Shown here piece by piece: positions 1 to 7,336 of a DNA stretch of 64,000 nucleotides (its first letter is position 1; each line of letters opens with the position of its first letter). Both the position numbers and the translations under genes were made by a program. Where the stretch lies: the NCBI RefSeq assembly GCF_012027495.1, contig NZ_SNUK01000001.1:248001-312000 (forward strand), in the 5' to 3' direction. The notes under the pieces were generated by a model. That model did not search any database and was not told the origin of the DNA. It saw nothing but the letters and a program-made list of their open reading frames with translations. This DNA comes from Thermococcus sp. JdF3. GTDB lineage: Archaea; Methanobacteriota_B; Thermococci; Thermococcales; Thermococcaceae.

Positions 1-208
1 TGGCGTAGCCCCTGCTGACGCGGCTGCCGAAGTAGCTCCTTATGTACTGGAGAACCACGGTCTCGGGGTTGAGGTCGAGCATGGCAACGAGCTTGCCCTT
101 GACGTCGGCCCTGCTCGGGGTGGCCTCTCCCTCGTGGATGACATCGAAGTATATCTCCTTCCTTCCGAGGAGCTTGTTCTCCCTTATCTCGGTAACCTTA
201 ATCTCCAT
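1..208 (-). CDS. rps24e: Ribosomal protein S24e (partial, C-terminus outside window)
   Basis: Small-subunit ribosomal protein S24e. The 69 visible codons start [18 protein letters not shown] and continue through [20 protein letters not shown] and [18 protein letters not shown], which is the characteristic S24e N-terminal half. The gene runs off the left edge of the window, so its C-terminal third is missing here. The ATG lies inside the 3' end of the upstream dephospho-CoA kinase gene (11-base overlap), and GGAGGTGATTC stands just ahead of it as the ribosome-binding site. It is the last visible member of the rpo7-spt4-kinase-rps24e operon, an arrangement conserved in Thermococcales. Confidence 0.95.
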   Translation of the reverse strand, partial: MEIKVTEIRENKLLGRKEIYFDVIHEGEATPSRADVKGKLVAMLDLNPETVVLQYIRSYFGSRVSRGYA

Positions 209-731
209 CGTGAATCACCTCCATCTTGGACATGAGCTTTCCACACTTGAGCTTGCATTCGGGGGTTACCTTTATAAGCACTACTCCCTCGTCCGGCTGG
301 CCGTAGAGCACGAGGGTGCCCTCGGGGGCGTAGAGCACGGCGGGAATCGCCGCCAGGTCCTCCTCTCCGTACACCTTTATGTAAACACGCCTGCCCCTCG
401 CGGCCAGTCCAAAGCCCTTTCTGATTGCGTTTAATAAAGCTTTCGTTATGGTTCCGGCCGGGTTCTGGACGGTCATCACGACCGCGCCTGGGTCTACGGA
501 GGGATTGTAGGCTTTCCTCTTCGTCTTGTGGTCGTATATCGCCAGACTTGGCGATATACCAAGCTTGATGACGTTCTCGGTCACCACGTCGCCGACGGTG
601 ACGACGCGCCTGGCCCTCTCAAGCTCTCCCCTAATCCTGATGTACGGCTCGGGGATCTCCCCCCGGACGAGCTCTCCGAGGGGGTCTTTGAGCTCCCTTC
701 TGAGCTCGGGGGTGAGTACGAACCTCATCAT
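198..731 (-). CDS. GTP-dependent dephospho-CoA kinase (DUF359 family)
   Basis: A 177-residue protein of the DUF359 family, shown in Thermococcus to be the archaeal GTP-dependent dephospho-CoA kinase, the last step of coenzyme A synthesis. Visible family features are the [16 protein letters not shown] opening, the [12 protein letters not shown] stretch and the acidic [14 protein letters not shown] segment, followed by NPAGTIT and GEEDLAAIP, all typical of this family. The start ATG overlaps the stop of spt4 (ATGA arrangement), which argues for translational coupling. The C-terminus overlaps the S24e start by 11 bases. Cytoplasmic, one operon with rpo7 and spt4. The assignment rests on family resemblance. 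Confidence 0.92.
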   Translation of the reverse strand: MMRFVLTPELRRELKDPLGELVRGEIPEPYIRIRGELERARRVVTVGDVVTENVIKLGISPSLAIYDHKTKRKAYNPSVDPGAVVMTVQNPAGTITKALLNAIRKGFGLAARGRRVYIKVYGEEDLAAIPAVLYAPEGTLVLYGQPDEGVVLIKVTPECKLKCGKLMSKMEVIHDGD

Positions 732-916
732 CTGACCCTTATGGCGTACTTTCCTGGGACCTCAACGCCCAGCTTCTGCGCTATCATCGACTTCTCGGGC
801 TCGGTGATTATGACGAGGTCGAACCACTCGTCGCTGAGGTCCCTGCTGCCGCAGACCGGGCAGCGCTCCTCCGTGGTTATGTAGTGGCAGTGCCTGCAGG
901 CGCGCTCCTTCGCCAT
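728..916 (-). CDS. spt4: Transcription elongation factor Spt4 (RNA polymerase subunit E'')
   Basis: A 62-residue zinc protein. The four metal ligands are visible as CRHC near residue 7 and CPVCG near residue 20. Spt4 pairs with the NusG-like Spt5 to form a processivity clamp on RNA polymerase; Spt5 is not in this window. The remainder, SDEWFDLVIITEPEKS and a short C-terminal tail ending in YAIRVR, matches archaeal Spt4 in order and length. The start ATG shares one base with the rpo7 stop (TAATG), so it is probably coupled to it. Confidence 0.95.
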   Translation of the reverse strand: MAKERACRHCHYITTEERCPVCGSRDLSDEWFDLVIITEPEKSMIAQKLGVEVPGKYAIRVR

Positions 917-1476
917 TACTCCTCAGCCTCCCTGCGCTTTTCCTTTTCCACCCAGTCCCTCTTTCCGAGGCCCGGCTGGCGCATGGTGAGGCCTATCTTG
1001 TTCTCCCTGATAACGCGGCTCTTGACGCTTATGGCTATTATCCTCGCCCTCGCCTCGTCGCCGAGCTTGAGGATCCTGTTGGTCTCCTTACCGATGAACT
1101 GCTTGTTCTTCTCGTCGAAGACGACGTAGTCGTCCATGAGCTGGCTGATGTGGACGAGGCCGTCCATCGGGCCTATCCTGATGAAGGCACCGTACGGGGC
1201 GACGTCTATGACCTCGCCCTCCACGACCTCGTGCATCTCGGGCTTCCAGACGAGGACGTTGAAGACGACCTCGTGGTAGGTTGCCCCGTCACCGGGGACG
1301 ATAACCCCCTGCCCGATGTCCTCAACGTCCATGACCGCCAGAACAACGCCCTCGTCGCGGTCGTAGATCCCTTCGTAGGCCTCACGAAGGACTATCTTGG
1401 CGGCCTCCTTGGGCTCCATGGTGAACATCCGGGGTGGAATCCTAACGACGTCCTTAATCTTGAGGAGCTTGTACAT
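916..1476 (-). CDS. rpoE: DNA-directed RNA polymerase subunit E' (Rpo7)
   Basis: A 186-residue stalk subunit of archaeal RNA polymerase, the counterpart of eukaryotic Rpb7. The N-terminal RNP-like domain (residues 1-80) opens MYKLLKIKDVVRIPP and contains the VVLAVMDVEDIGQG strand. From about residue 83 an S1 RNA-binding domain follows, with GEVIDVAPYGAFIRIGP and DGLVHISQLMDDYV. Rpo7 pairs with Rpo4 and binds emerging RNA. Length and domain order match the family. The gene lies 36 bases downstream of ppa and leads into spt4. Confidence 0.96.
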   Translation of the reverse strand: MYKLLKIKDVVRIPPRMFTMEPKEAAKIVLREAYEGIYDRDEGVVLAVMDVEDIGQGVIVPGDGATYHEVVFNVLVWKPEMHEVVEGEVIDVAPYGAFIRIGPMDGLVHISQLMDDYVVFDEKNKQFIGKETNRILKLGDEARARIIAISVKSRVIRENKIGLTMRQPGLGKRDWVEKEKRREAEE

Positions 1477-1512
1477 GCCTTAACCTCCTTGAGGGAATAA
1501 GGGGAAAAGAAA

Positions 1513-2049
1513 TCACTCCTTCTTGCCGAACTTCTCCTTGTAGAGCTCGATGGCGCGGAGGATCTCCCTCTTGGCCTCCTCGGCGTTGCCCCAGCCCTCT
1601 ATCTGGGTGACCTTGCCCTGAAGCTCCTTATAGCGCTGGAAGAAGTGGGCAACCTCATCGAGGAAGGCCTTCGGGACGTCGTCTATGTCCTTCCAGTCGT
1701 CGAAGTACGGGTCCTCAACGGGGACGGCGAGGACCTTCCAGTCCTTGTCGCCGCTGTCCTCCATCTTCATTATGCCTATCGGTCTCGCCTCTATGAGGGT
1801 GAGCGGGTAAACCGGCTCGCGCATGATGACCATGATGTCGAAGGGATCACCGTCGTCGTACCAGGTCTGCGGGATTATTCCGTAGTCCACCGGGTAGAAG
1901 AACGGGCTGTAGAGCACTCTATCGAGCTTTATAAGGCCTGTCTTCTTGTCGAGCTCGTACTTGTTCCTGCTTCCCTTCGGGATCTCTATGAGAGCGTAAA
2001 CGACCTCTGGAACCTCCGGTCCGGGCTCAAGCTCGTGGAACGGGTTCAT
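1513..2049 (-). CDS. ppa: Inorganic pyrophosphatase, family I
   Basis: A 178-residue soluble pyrophosphatase that hydrolyses PPi released by polymerases and tRNA charging. The family I signature is present as [11 protein letters not shown] near residue 65, giving three metal-binding aspartates, and the second acidic site [10 protein letters not shown] follows near residue 97. The N-terminal [15 protein letters not shown] motif is standard, with [16 protein letters not shown] after it. The ATG has an AGAGGTGGTTAGAG leader as ribosome-binding site. A TATA-like TTCTTAAAG stands about 25 bases further upstream. It precedes rpo7 by 36 bases. Confidence 0.97.
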   Translation of the reverse strand: MNPFHELEPGPEVPEVVYALIEIPKGSRNKYELDKKTGLIKLDRVLYSPFFYPVDYGIIPQTWYDDGDPFDIMVIMREPVYPLTLIEARPIGIMKMEDSGDKDWKVLAVPVEDPYFDDWKDIDDVPKAFLDEVAHFFQRYKELQGKVTQIEGWGNAEEAKREILRAIELYKEKFGKKE

Positions 2050-2158
2050 CTCTAACCACCTCTTACCTCTTTAAGAACTTCTAGCTTAGGCTTTCGAATA
2101 GGGCTTTTAAAGTTGTTGGTTAAGGAAATTGGAAAAAAGCGGGAGAAGAGGAAAGGCC

Positions 2159-3160
2159 TCAGTGGGCCTCCTTCCCTTCCCCTGGCAGGGGCTTCCTGTA
2201 CTCGTAGATTATATCGCCATCTATGATTGCGTAAACGTCCTGGTTTTCCATGCGGTAGTGCACTATGGGCTTGTCCACGAGGTCGAACACCCGCTCTAAG
2301 TCTTTCACAGAGTCGAGATCCACCGGGTCAACGCTCCCCACTTCGCTCGGTTTGCCCTCAACTATAAACTTCCGGAGGTTCTTCAGCTCGTCCGGCTTCC
2401 GTTCCCATTTTGTGTATGCGAACCCTATGGGGGGGATGAGAAAGAGGGCCGCCATCAGGGGAAAGGTACTCCTGGCCGATGAGACAGGAACCTCTCTTCC
2501 AGCGAAGTTAACGGTGTTGGTCGTTGTGTTTACGTACCGGACGACCTTTTTGTTTTCCTTTTCGACCCCATCGAGCTTTATCAGTCCCGATACGTCCCGC
2601 ACTACCTGGATTTTTTGCGTGAACTTTGTTCCGTCATCATTTTCCACTCTGACCGTGAGGTACACATCAACTTGAGCGCGGTGGAGTCCAGTTCCCTCCC
2701 GTACTACCATGAGATCCTCCTCGATTCTGCTCATGTTTATGAGTACCGGCACCGAGAATCTCCCGGTGAAGCTGCCTTTTTCGAGAGTTTCCGTTGTGTT
2801 CAGCAGGTTTATCCTGTTTTTGCCGGAGGTAACGTAGTACTCCCTGCTCATGGTCACGCTGTATATTCCTTTCTTTTCTGGCATTACCGCGTACGTGTAC
2901 CTGCCGGCTATCGCGGAAGTTATCTCTGCGGGATAGTACTCCAAGCTGGTTCCGTCTTGATACACGGTTTCATTCGTAAAGAATCCCAAATGGGAGAGCC
3001 ATCCCTTCTCGGAGTAGAGGGTTTCGTAAGTTGCCTCGGTAGTGGTTGGGTCCGTTGAATACGCCATTACGCTGTACACCCCAAACACTCCCGCCAGCAT
3101 GAGAGAAACCGCGATGGCACCGAGTATGACTTTTCCCCTTTCAATCTTTTTCATATTCAT
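2159..3160 (-). CDS. DUF5305-family membrane-anchored protein of the filament locus
   Basis: A 333-residue protein with an N-terminal membrane segment (about residues 12-33), a large outer domain and a second membrane segment at about residues 232-248 (FPLMAALFLIPPIGFAY), followed by a cytoplasmic tail of some 80 residues. The outer part has several NxT/NxS sites. It resembles the archaeal DUF5305 family, whose members sit beside DUF1102 genes and signal peptidases; the molecular role is not known. It is the last gene of the minus-strand locus, seven bases after the Cys/His-rich DUF1102-like gene. GAGGGGTGA precedes the ATG. An assembly or anchoring role is inference from context. Confidence 0.75.
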   Translation of the reverse strand: MNMKKIERGKVILGAIAVSLMLAGVFGVYSVMAYSTDPTTTEATYETLYSEKGWLSHLGFFTNETVYQDGTSLEYYPAEITSAIAGRYTYAVMPEKKGIYSVTMSREYYVTSGKNRINLLNTTETLEKGSFTGRFSVPVLINMSRIEEDLMVVREGTGLHRAQVDVYLTVRVENDDGTKFTQKIQVVRDVSGLIKLDGVEKENKKVVRYVNTTTNTVNFAGREVPVSSARSTFPLMAALFLIPPIGFAYTKWERKPDELKNLRKFIVEGKPSEVGSVDPVDLDSVKDLERVFDLVDKPIVHYRMENQDVYAIIDGDIIYEYRKPLPGEGKEAH

Positions 3161-3166
3161 AATCCT

Positions 3167-4159
3167 TCACCCCTCCTCAAAGGCCTCGACGGTTATCCCG
3201 TTGCTTCTTTCGATGCAGGTCGGGCAATGGGAGTTGTGATGGTTGCAACCGTCGTGGTGATGGCATCCGCAGGATTCCCATTCCCTCCAGTCATGGTTCT
3301 CGCAGCAGTCCCCAGTGGCCGGCATCTCCATGAGACATGCCCCGTAGTTCAGGGTGTACTCTCCCGGTTCTATCGTCGAGTAGAAGTATCCCGTGCAAGG
3401 GGAGCACAGCATCAGGTTGCTCACGTGTATCCTCATAGTCACGGTTTCTCCCCTCGTCACGTTGACCGCCCATAGAATCACCCCGGTGGCTCTGTGGTGT
3501 GTCCAGTCGTATAACTGTCCATCGGAGACCTCGACCTCATCTATGCTGAAGAACGCCGGGTTTACAAAGTCGAATATTAGGAACTCGCCATCTTCACCGT
3601 TGTTTCTGAAACTGAGCTCCATGACCCACTCCTGGGGAGTGTTCACTGGAAAGCTCTCATTGCCGCTTATGAGTCGCTTTGTGAGGATAAACTCCCTGGA
3701 CGAGATATGTACCAGTATTGAACACGCCTCGATCCTGGCACTTCCCCCATCCCACTCCGCATAGATAGTCAGAGGAATCTCATAGGTTCCCTCTTCCGCG
3801 TATTCATCGCTCTCAATTCTGGCCTCGAAATCCGCGGACTCTCCGGGTTCCAGGCTTCTAATACTCCCGTTTACCTCTCCCGAAATCCCCTCCGGGAGTT
3901 CCGAGAAATCTGCCTCGATATGGACGTTTATCTCTCTGTCCATTAGGTTCTGGGCAGTCACCGCGATGAACTCGACGCCCTCCCCTGCCTCAAGGTCCAC
4001 CTGGCTGCCTAAACAGCGATATGCCACGTAGGAATTCTCTCCACTGACGATTCCAACCGTTGTTGGTCTTTCGGCGATGTACGCTCTGAAATTTCCGCTT
4101 GAGCCCACTATGAGCAGAGCCCCCAATAAAAAGGTGACCAGAAGTAACAACGTCCTCAT
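3167..4159 (-). CDS. Exported DUF1102-like protein with Cys/His-rich tail
   Basis: A 330-residue exported protein. After a signal peptide (residues 1-22) the mature part begins with GNFRAYIAERPTTVGIV, a variant of the ANFRxYxADR start of the two smaller DUF1102 proteins upstream, so it is a larger paralogue. The body is beta-rich with two stretches like those of CARDF/NEW3 adhesion domains (residues 45-150). The last 46 residues are extraordinary: seven Cys and seven His fall within 31 residues (285-315), including CC, CGCHHH and CPTC. This looks like a metal-binding or disulfide-rich cap. The start lies one codon after the signal peptidase stop. Confidence 0.7.
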   Translation of the reverse strand: MRTLLLLVTFLLGALLIVGSSGNFRAYIAERPTTVGIVSGENSYVAYRCLGSQVDLEAGEGVEFIAVTAQNLMDREINVHIEADFSELPEGISGEVNGSIRSLEPGESADFEARIESDEYAEEGTYEIPLTIYAEWDGGSARIEACSILVHISSREFILTKRLISGNESFPVNTPQEWVMELSFRNNGEDGEFLIFDFVNPAFFSIDEVEVSDGQLYDWTHHRATGVILWAVNVTRGETVTMRIHVSNLMLCSPCTGYFYSTIEPGEYTLNYGACLMEMPATGDCCENHDWREWESCGCHHHDGCNHHNSHCPTCIERSNGITVEAFEEG

Positions 4160-4161
4160 GC

Positions 4162-5226
4162 TTAACCATCTCCCATTACTTTGCTTAGAAGGCTTCTACG
4201 CCTAGTTCTGATTCTAATGACGTCCTCGTTCCCTACGTTTGCAAGGTAGTAGAAAACCAGGAGTATTCCGGTTATTTCGAGCGCGTACGCCGCTAATGGA
4301 AGGTACTGACTGACGCGATAGAGTCTCCCGACGAGCCATCCGGGGAGGATTGCCGGGTACGAATACACTGCTATTTCCTCGCGGTACACCCTTGTGTCGG
4401 TAGGCACTGAGACACTGAGTTTAATCTCGTGGAGGGAATTCCCTTGGAGCCTGAACGAGTCTTCGTTCAACAGAACCACGTTGTCGCCCTTCGGGACTAT
4501 GAAGTAATGGAACGGATAGAGTGCCTTGTTCTCCACGCTCAGATTCCTCTCAAATGTGCTCCCCGGGAGGTACCATCCCTCCCTTTGACCCCCCGCAAGG
4601 GTTGAGGAGTACGTAAATGCCAGGGTACCCCACGACGCGACAGTCACGAACATGAAACCCATCACTATCAGGACGGATACCATTGCGTAGAGGGTTTTCA
4701 TTTTGATTTTAACGACTCTCTTTTTCTTTCCCCCCCGCTTCTTTTCTCCCCCCTTGAACGTTAGGAAGGAGCCGAGAATTATTAGCACCACAACTACGTA
4801 GACGTTCGTCATTCTTTTTCTGGCGGATTCTATAAAACTGCCACCGCCCCTGATTACCAGAGGAGTCCCCCTGACCGTGATGACCTTCCCAACGATGTCC
4901 CCTTTTTCAACGGCCGGGTATATGTCATCCTGCTGATCCGTGGCAACGTTGTGGTCACCCTTGGTTATGTATCCCTCGTCAGTGACGGCAAACACCCTGT
5001 GAACGGTCCAACCGTCCCTTCTGTTGAACACGATTATATCGCCAACATCGGCGGTTTTTGAGAGGGGGTTGATGAAGAAGAGGTCGCCCCGGTTTATCGT
5101 TGGGGTCATGCTCTCGGAGTATGCGTAGGATACAAAAACCGGCCTGTTCAAGAAAAAGCCAACTATGGAACCGATGAGAAAGGTTAAGATGATAACGGTC
5201 AGCGTGAGTTCTATTAGCCTCTTCAT
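4162..5226 (-). CDS. SipW-like signal peptidase I with C-terminal beta domain
   Basis: A 354-residue membrane protease of the ER/SipW type of signal peptidase I. Residues 7-28 form the first membrane helix. The catalytic Ser is in SESMTPTINRGD (about residue 39), the His in TVHRVFAV and the acidic residue in YITKGDHN; a His in place of the bacterial Lys is usual for archaea. Unlike plain archaeal SPase I, it carries about 220 extra residues: a helix near 137-157, a very basic linker, another helix, a beta-rich outer domain and a last helix near 306-335. Its place between DUF1102 genes suggests that it processes those proteins, as SipW does for TasA. Confidence 0.85.
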   Translation of the reverse strand: MKRLIELTLTVIILTFLIGSIVGFFLNRPVFVSYAYSESMTPTINRGDLFFINPLSKTADVGDIIVFNRRDGWTVHRVFAVTDEGYITKGDHNVATDQQDDIYPAVEKGDIVGKVITVRGTPLVIRGGGSFIESARKRMTNVYVVVVLIILGSFLTFKGGEKKRGGKKKRVVKIKMKTLYAMVSVLIVMGFMFVTVASWGTLAFTYSSTLAGGQREGWYLPGSTFERNLSVENKALYPFHYFIVPKGDNVVLLNEDSFRLQGNSLHEIKLSVSVPTDTRVYREEIAVYSYPAILPGWLVGRLYRVSQYLPLAAYALEITGILLVFYYLANVGNEDVIRIRTRRRSLLSKVMGDG

Positions 5227-5240
5227 ACTAACACCCTCTA

Positions 5241-5260
5241 AACAAAAGGGGGGAAACCCC
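5241..5260 (-). terminator. Hairpin between second DUF1102 gene and signal peptidase gene
   Basis: Read on the minus strand, GGGG-TTT-CCCC forms a short GC hairpin followed by CCTTTTGTTT. It sits just after the stop of the 178-residue subunit gene and before the peptidase gene. It could act as a partial terminator or 3' stabiliser so that the two small subunits are made in excess over peptidase and anchor. Only the hairpin itself is seen; the role is inferred. Confidence 0.45.
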
Positions 5261-5271
5261 AGAGAAGGAAA

Positions 5272-5808
5272 TCACTGCTGGCATGCTCCAGCCACGGCCT
5301 CTATACTCATCTGGAACTGGTACTGGCCGAGGGTTGAGTTGGTGTTGTCGAATATCATCCCTATCGGGACTGGGTCTCCGTGCTCGACGGTAAAGTGGAT
5401 GTTGTTGTCGGGCCCAGCTATGGGTGCGTCGTAGGTTCCGGCAAAGATGAGCACGTCGTCGTGCTGGGTCTTTATGGTGACGCATATCGGGTAGCTCGTT
5501 TCGTTGTTCTCCCAGAGCTCGTTGCTTACGTGGAACATCTCCTCAAAGACGTACGTGGTGTTGGGGCTCATTCCTGTACCGCCGCCTTGCGGGTAGTTCG
5601 GGTTGTACTGGCTTATGTCCACGTAGAGCTTTCCAGCGTCGTAGGTAACGTAGGGCTGGAGTGCGGTCAAATCAATCAGCTCGTTGTCGTCAGAGACGAC
5701 ATCGAACGAAGCAGTCCTGTCGGCCGAGTAGTAACGGAAGTTTGCCCCGGCGCCGACGGCCAGGAGCATTCCGATCATCAATACAGCCAATCCAAATAGT
5801 TTGTTCAT
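5272..5808 (-). CDS. DUF1102 exported subunit 2, probable filament or matrix protein
   Basis: A 178-residue secreted protein. The signal peptide ends near AVGAGA and the mature chain starts NFRYYSADRTASFDVVSDDN, nearly the same as its upstream neighbour (SDDNELIDLT is shared exactly). The rest is beta-rich, threonine and asparagine rich, and ends in a Cys pair (AGACQQ plus YPICVT) that may form a disulfide. Archaeal DUF1102 proteins resemble the TasA/camelysin class that polymerises by donor-strand exchange. GGAGGCGTGAAAG precedes the ATG. It lies 14 bases after the first subunit gene, so the two are co-transcribed. Confidence 0.8.
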   Translation of the reverse strand: MNKLFGLAVLMIGMLLAVGAGANFRYYSADRTASFDVVSDDNELIDLTALQPYVTYDAGKLYVDISQYNPNYPQGGGTGMSPNTTYVFEEMFHVSNELWENNETSYPICVTIKTQHDDVLIFAGTYDAPIAGPDNNIHFTVEHGDPVPIGMIFDNTNSTLGQYQFQMSIEAVAGACQQ

Positions 5809-5822
5809 CTTTCACGCCTCCC

Positions 5823-6416
5823 TCACTGACCGCACTTTCCAACGAGCTCCGCCGGCTCGGTGCCAAGCCTGTAGGCCTGGATGTGTATCGTGCTGCTCTC
5901 TGTGTCACCTGGGGCTGAGTTGCCCACCGTGAAGTCCATGCCGACCTTTACGGCATCCCCCGAGCCTACAACGAAGCAGACGTCGTTCTTTGCCATGTCG
6001 CTGGCGTAGACAATTGCTCCAGTCTGGGCGTCATGGATGTCGTGGTCTGCGCCGTAGAACTGTATCGCCGTGTTGGCGTTGGTTATCCTGACGACTATCG
6101 TCATGTTGTCCTCCCAGAGGTCGTTGCTTACCTCAAAGACCTCGTCGAAGTTGTACTCCGAGTTCGGGCTGAGGCCCTGGCCGTAGCCGGGGTAGTTCGG
6201 GTTGTCCGGGCTGATGTCAACGACGAGAACGCCACCGTCGTTTATGTAAGCGTAGGGCTGGATGGGCGTCAGGTCAATGAGTTCATTATCATCGCTAACG
6301 ATGTCCCAATGGACACTCCTGTCAGCGTTGTAGTCCCTGAAGTTGGCGCCAGCTCCCAGTACGAGACCGAAGGCCACCATCAGGCCAAAAATTCCAAGGG
6401 CAATATTCTTTCTCAA
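5823..6416 (-). CDS. DUF1102 exported subunit 1, probable filament or matrix protein
   Basis: A 197-residue secreted protein, first gene of the operon. It has a classic signal peptide (residues 1-24, ending VLGAGA), then NFRDYNADRSVHWDIVSDDN, followed by a beta-rich body with ISPDNPNYPGYGQGLSPNS, a turn that recurs in the downstream paralogue. Two Cys residues (NDVCF, VGKCGQ) may pair. The start is TTG, chosen because AGGAGGCG lies at the right distance and no better codon exists. The leader between the likely transcription start and this TTG is about 150 bases, unusually long for a thermococcal gene. DUF1102 is a family of unknown function; the filament role is inferred from TasA/SipW-like context. 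Confidence 0.82.
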   Translation of the reverse strand: MRKNIALGIFGLMVAFGLVLGAGANFRDYNADRSVHWDIVSDDNELIDLTPIQPYAYINDGGVLVVDISPDNPNYPGYGQGLSPNSEYNFDEVFEVSNDLWEDNMTIVVRITNANTAIQFYGADHDIHDAQTGAIVYASDMAKNDVCFVVGSGDAVKVGMDFTVGNSAPGDTESSTIHIQAYRLGTEPAELVGKCGQ

Positions 6417-6583
6417 TTTTTTCGCCTCCTAATATGGAGGCACTGTGGAACAGCAGCGAACAGTTATGAGCATTATGGTCTCACACCACGAACACTCAAC
6501 ACACTGTTTACTGGAACTCAACGCAGTGCCCCTTGCTGGCAACCATACATGCGGTTGCTCATTCACATCTTTGGAACGTTGGT

Positions 6584-6631
6584 GTATATAGTAAATTCCG
6601 AATTACTGGCGGGTAATGCATCATTACCCGC
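6584..6631 (-). promoter_or_regulatory. Promoter of the filament operon with 23-base palindrome
   Basis: On the minus strand a TATA element (TATATAC, 6584-6590) would start transcription near 6560-6568. About 20 bases upstream of it lies a perfect inverted repeat: GCGGGTAATG at 6609-6618, three bases, then CATTACCCGC at 6622-6631. Its place upstream of TATA suggests an activator site. The neighbouring winged-helix genes are natural candidates to bind it. Confidence 0.65.
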
Positions 6632-6681
6632 GTTAAAGCCATATTACAATTAGAACCGGGACAGTTTTAAGCCCCGACTGG

Positions 6682-7116
6682 CTAAATCAGCCTGCTTATC
6701 TTCCTGTGATGCACCACGCTAATGGCCAGGTACACGATGGCCGCAAGGAGCAGGGGCAGGTTTTTCAGATACCACCCTGCGGCTATGAATGTCAGCGAGG
6801 TACCCATGTAGAAGGCACTCCAGCTGATGTCGTGTTTGTTCACCACTTCCATGTAAACGGTAACATCGTCGGGTATTTTCAGGAGCGTAACGACGCCGTG
6901 ATTGAACGCTATAACCCCCTCCCTCTCCAGTTTCGGGATGTGGGTCTGCACCAGGCTGACGTACACGCTTTTCCTGTGCCTTCTATCGGTGTCACCCTCT
7001 TTTTCGGCTATATATCCGACTATGTCCCGCAGTTCCGCATGACCGTCCCTCTCCTGCAGGAACTCTATCATGAGCATCCGTCTGTCGTTCCCGAGTATTG
7101 CAGTCGTTGCCCCCAT
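6682..7116 (-). CDS. Membrane-anchored winged-helix regulator (DUF7344-like)
   Basis: A 144-residue protein. Residues 6-80 form a winged helix of the archaeal DUF7344 kind (LGNDRRMLMIEFLQERDG, then AELRDIVGYIAEKEGD and HIPKLEREGVI). Residues 99-117 and 119-136 are two membrane helices, so the DNA-binding domain should face the cytoplasm at the membrane, like ToxR-type one-component regulators. The start at 7116 is chosen because GGTGATAGC precedes that ATG; the longer frame would overlap the upstream regulator gene, whose TGA is part of this ribosome-binding region. Together with the upstream gene it forms a two-gene unit facing the filament operon. Confidence 0.75.
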   Translation of the reverse strand: MGATTAILGNDRRMLMIEFLQERDGHAELRDIVGYIAEKEGDTDRRHRKSVYVSLVQTHIPKLEREGVIAFNHGVVTLLKIPDDVTVYMEVVNKHDISWSAFYMGTSLTFIAAGWYLKNLPLLLAAIVYLAISVVHHRKISRLI

Positions 7117-7120
7117 GCTA

Positions 7121-7336
7121 TCACCGTAACCTGTAGTGCTTGCGTTTATTCCCATTCGTGTAGAATGCTTCAACCTTTTTTTGCTCAACCATTTTCCTCA
7201 GGGTTCTCTCCACCTTCTGCCGCGTGCAATCAAGTCCCATCTCGTTGAGGAACCTGGTTATGAACGCTACGCTTAGTGAACCGTGAACCTTGAGCAGGTT
7301 GGTGATTTCACTCTCCAAGCTGATGGTGCTGTTCAT
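7121..7336 (-). CDS. Small winged-helix DNA-binding protein
   Basis: A 71-residue soluble protein that is all winged helix: an N-terminal helix (ISLESEITNLLKVHG), a helix-turn-helix (SVAFITRFLNEMGLD then RQKVERTLRKMVEQ) and a basic wing (KVEAFYTNGNKRKHYRLR). No membrane segment. GGAGGTGAAGGC lies directly ahead of the ATG. It is the first gene of the regulator pair and its stop codon overlaps the ribosome-binding site of the membrane-anchored regulator. It may serve as a partner subunit or independent regulator of the filament operon. No named family is claimed. Confidence 0.7.
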   Translation of the reverse strand: MNSTISLESEITNLLKVHGSLSVAFITRFLNEMGLDCTRQKVERTLRKMVEQKKVEAFYTNGNKRKHYRLR

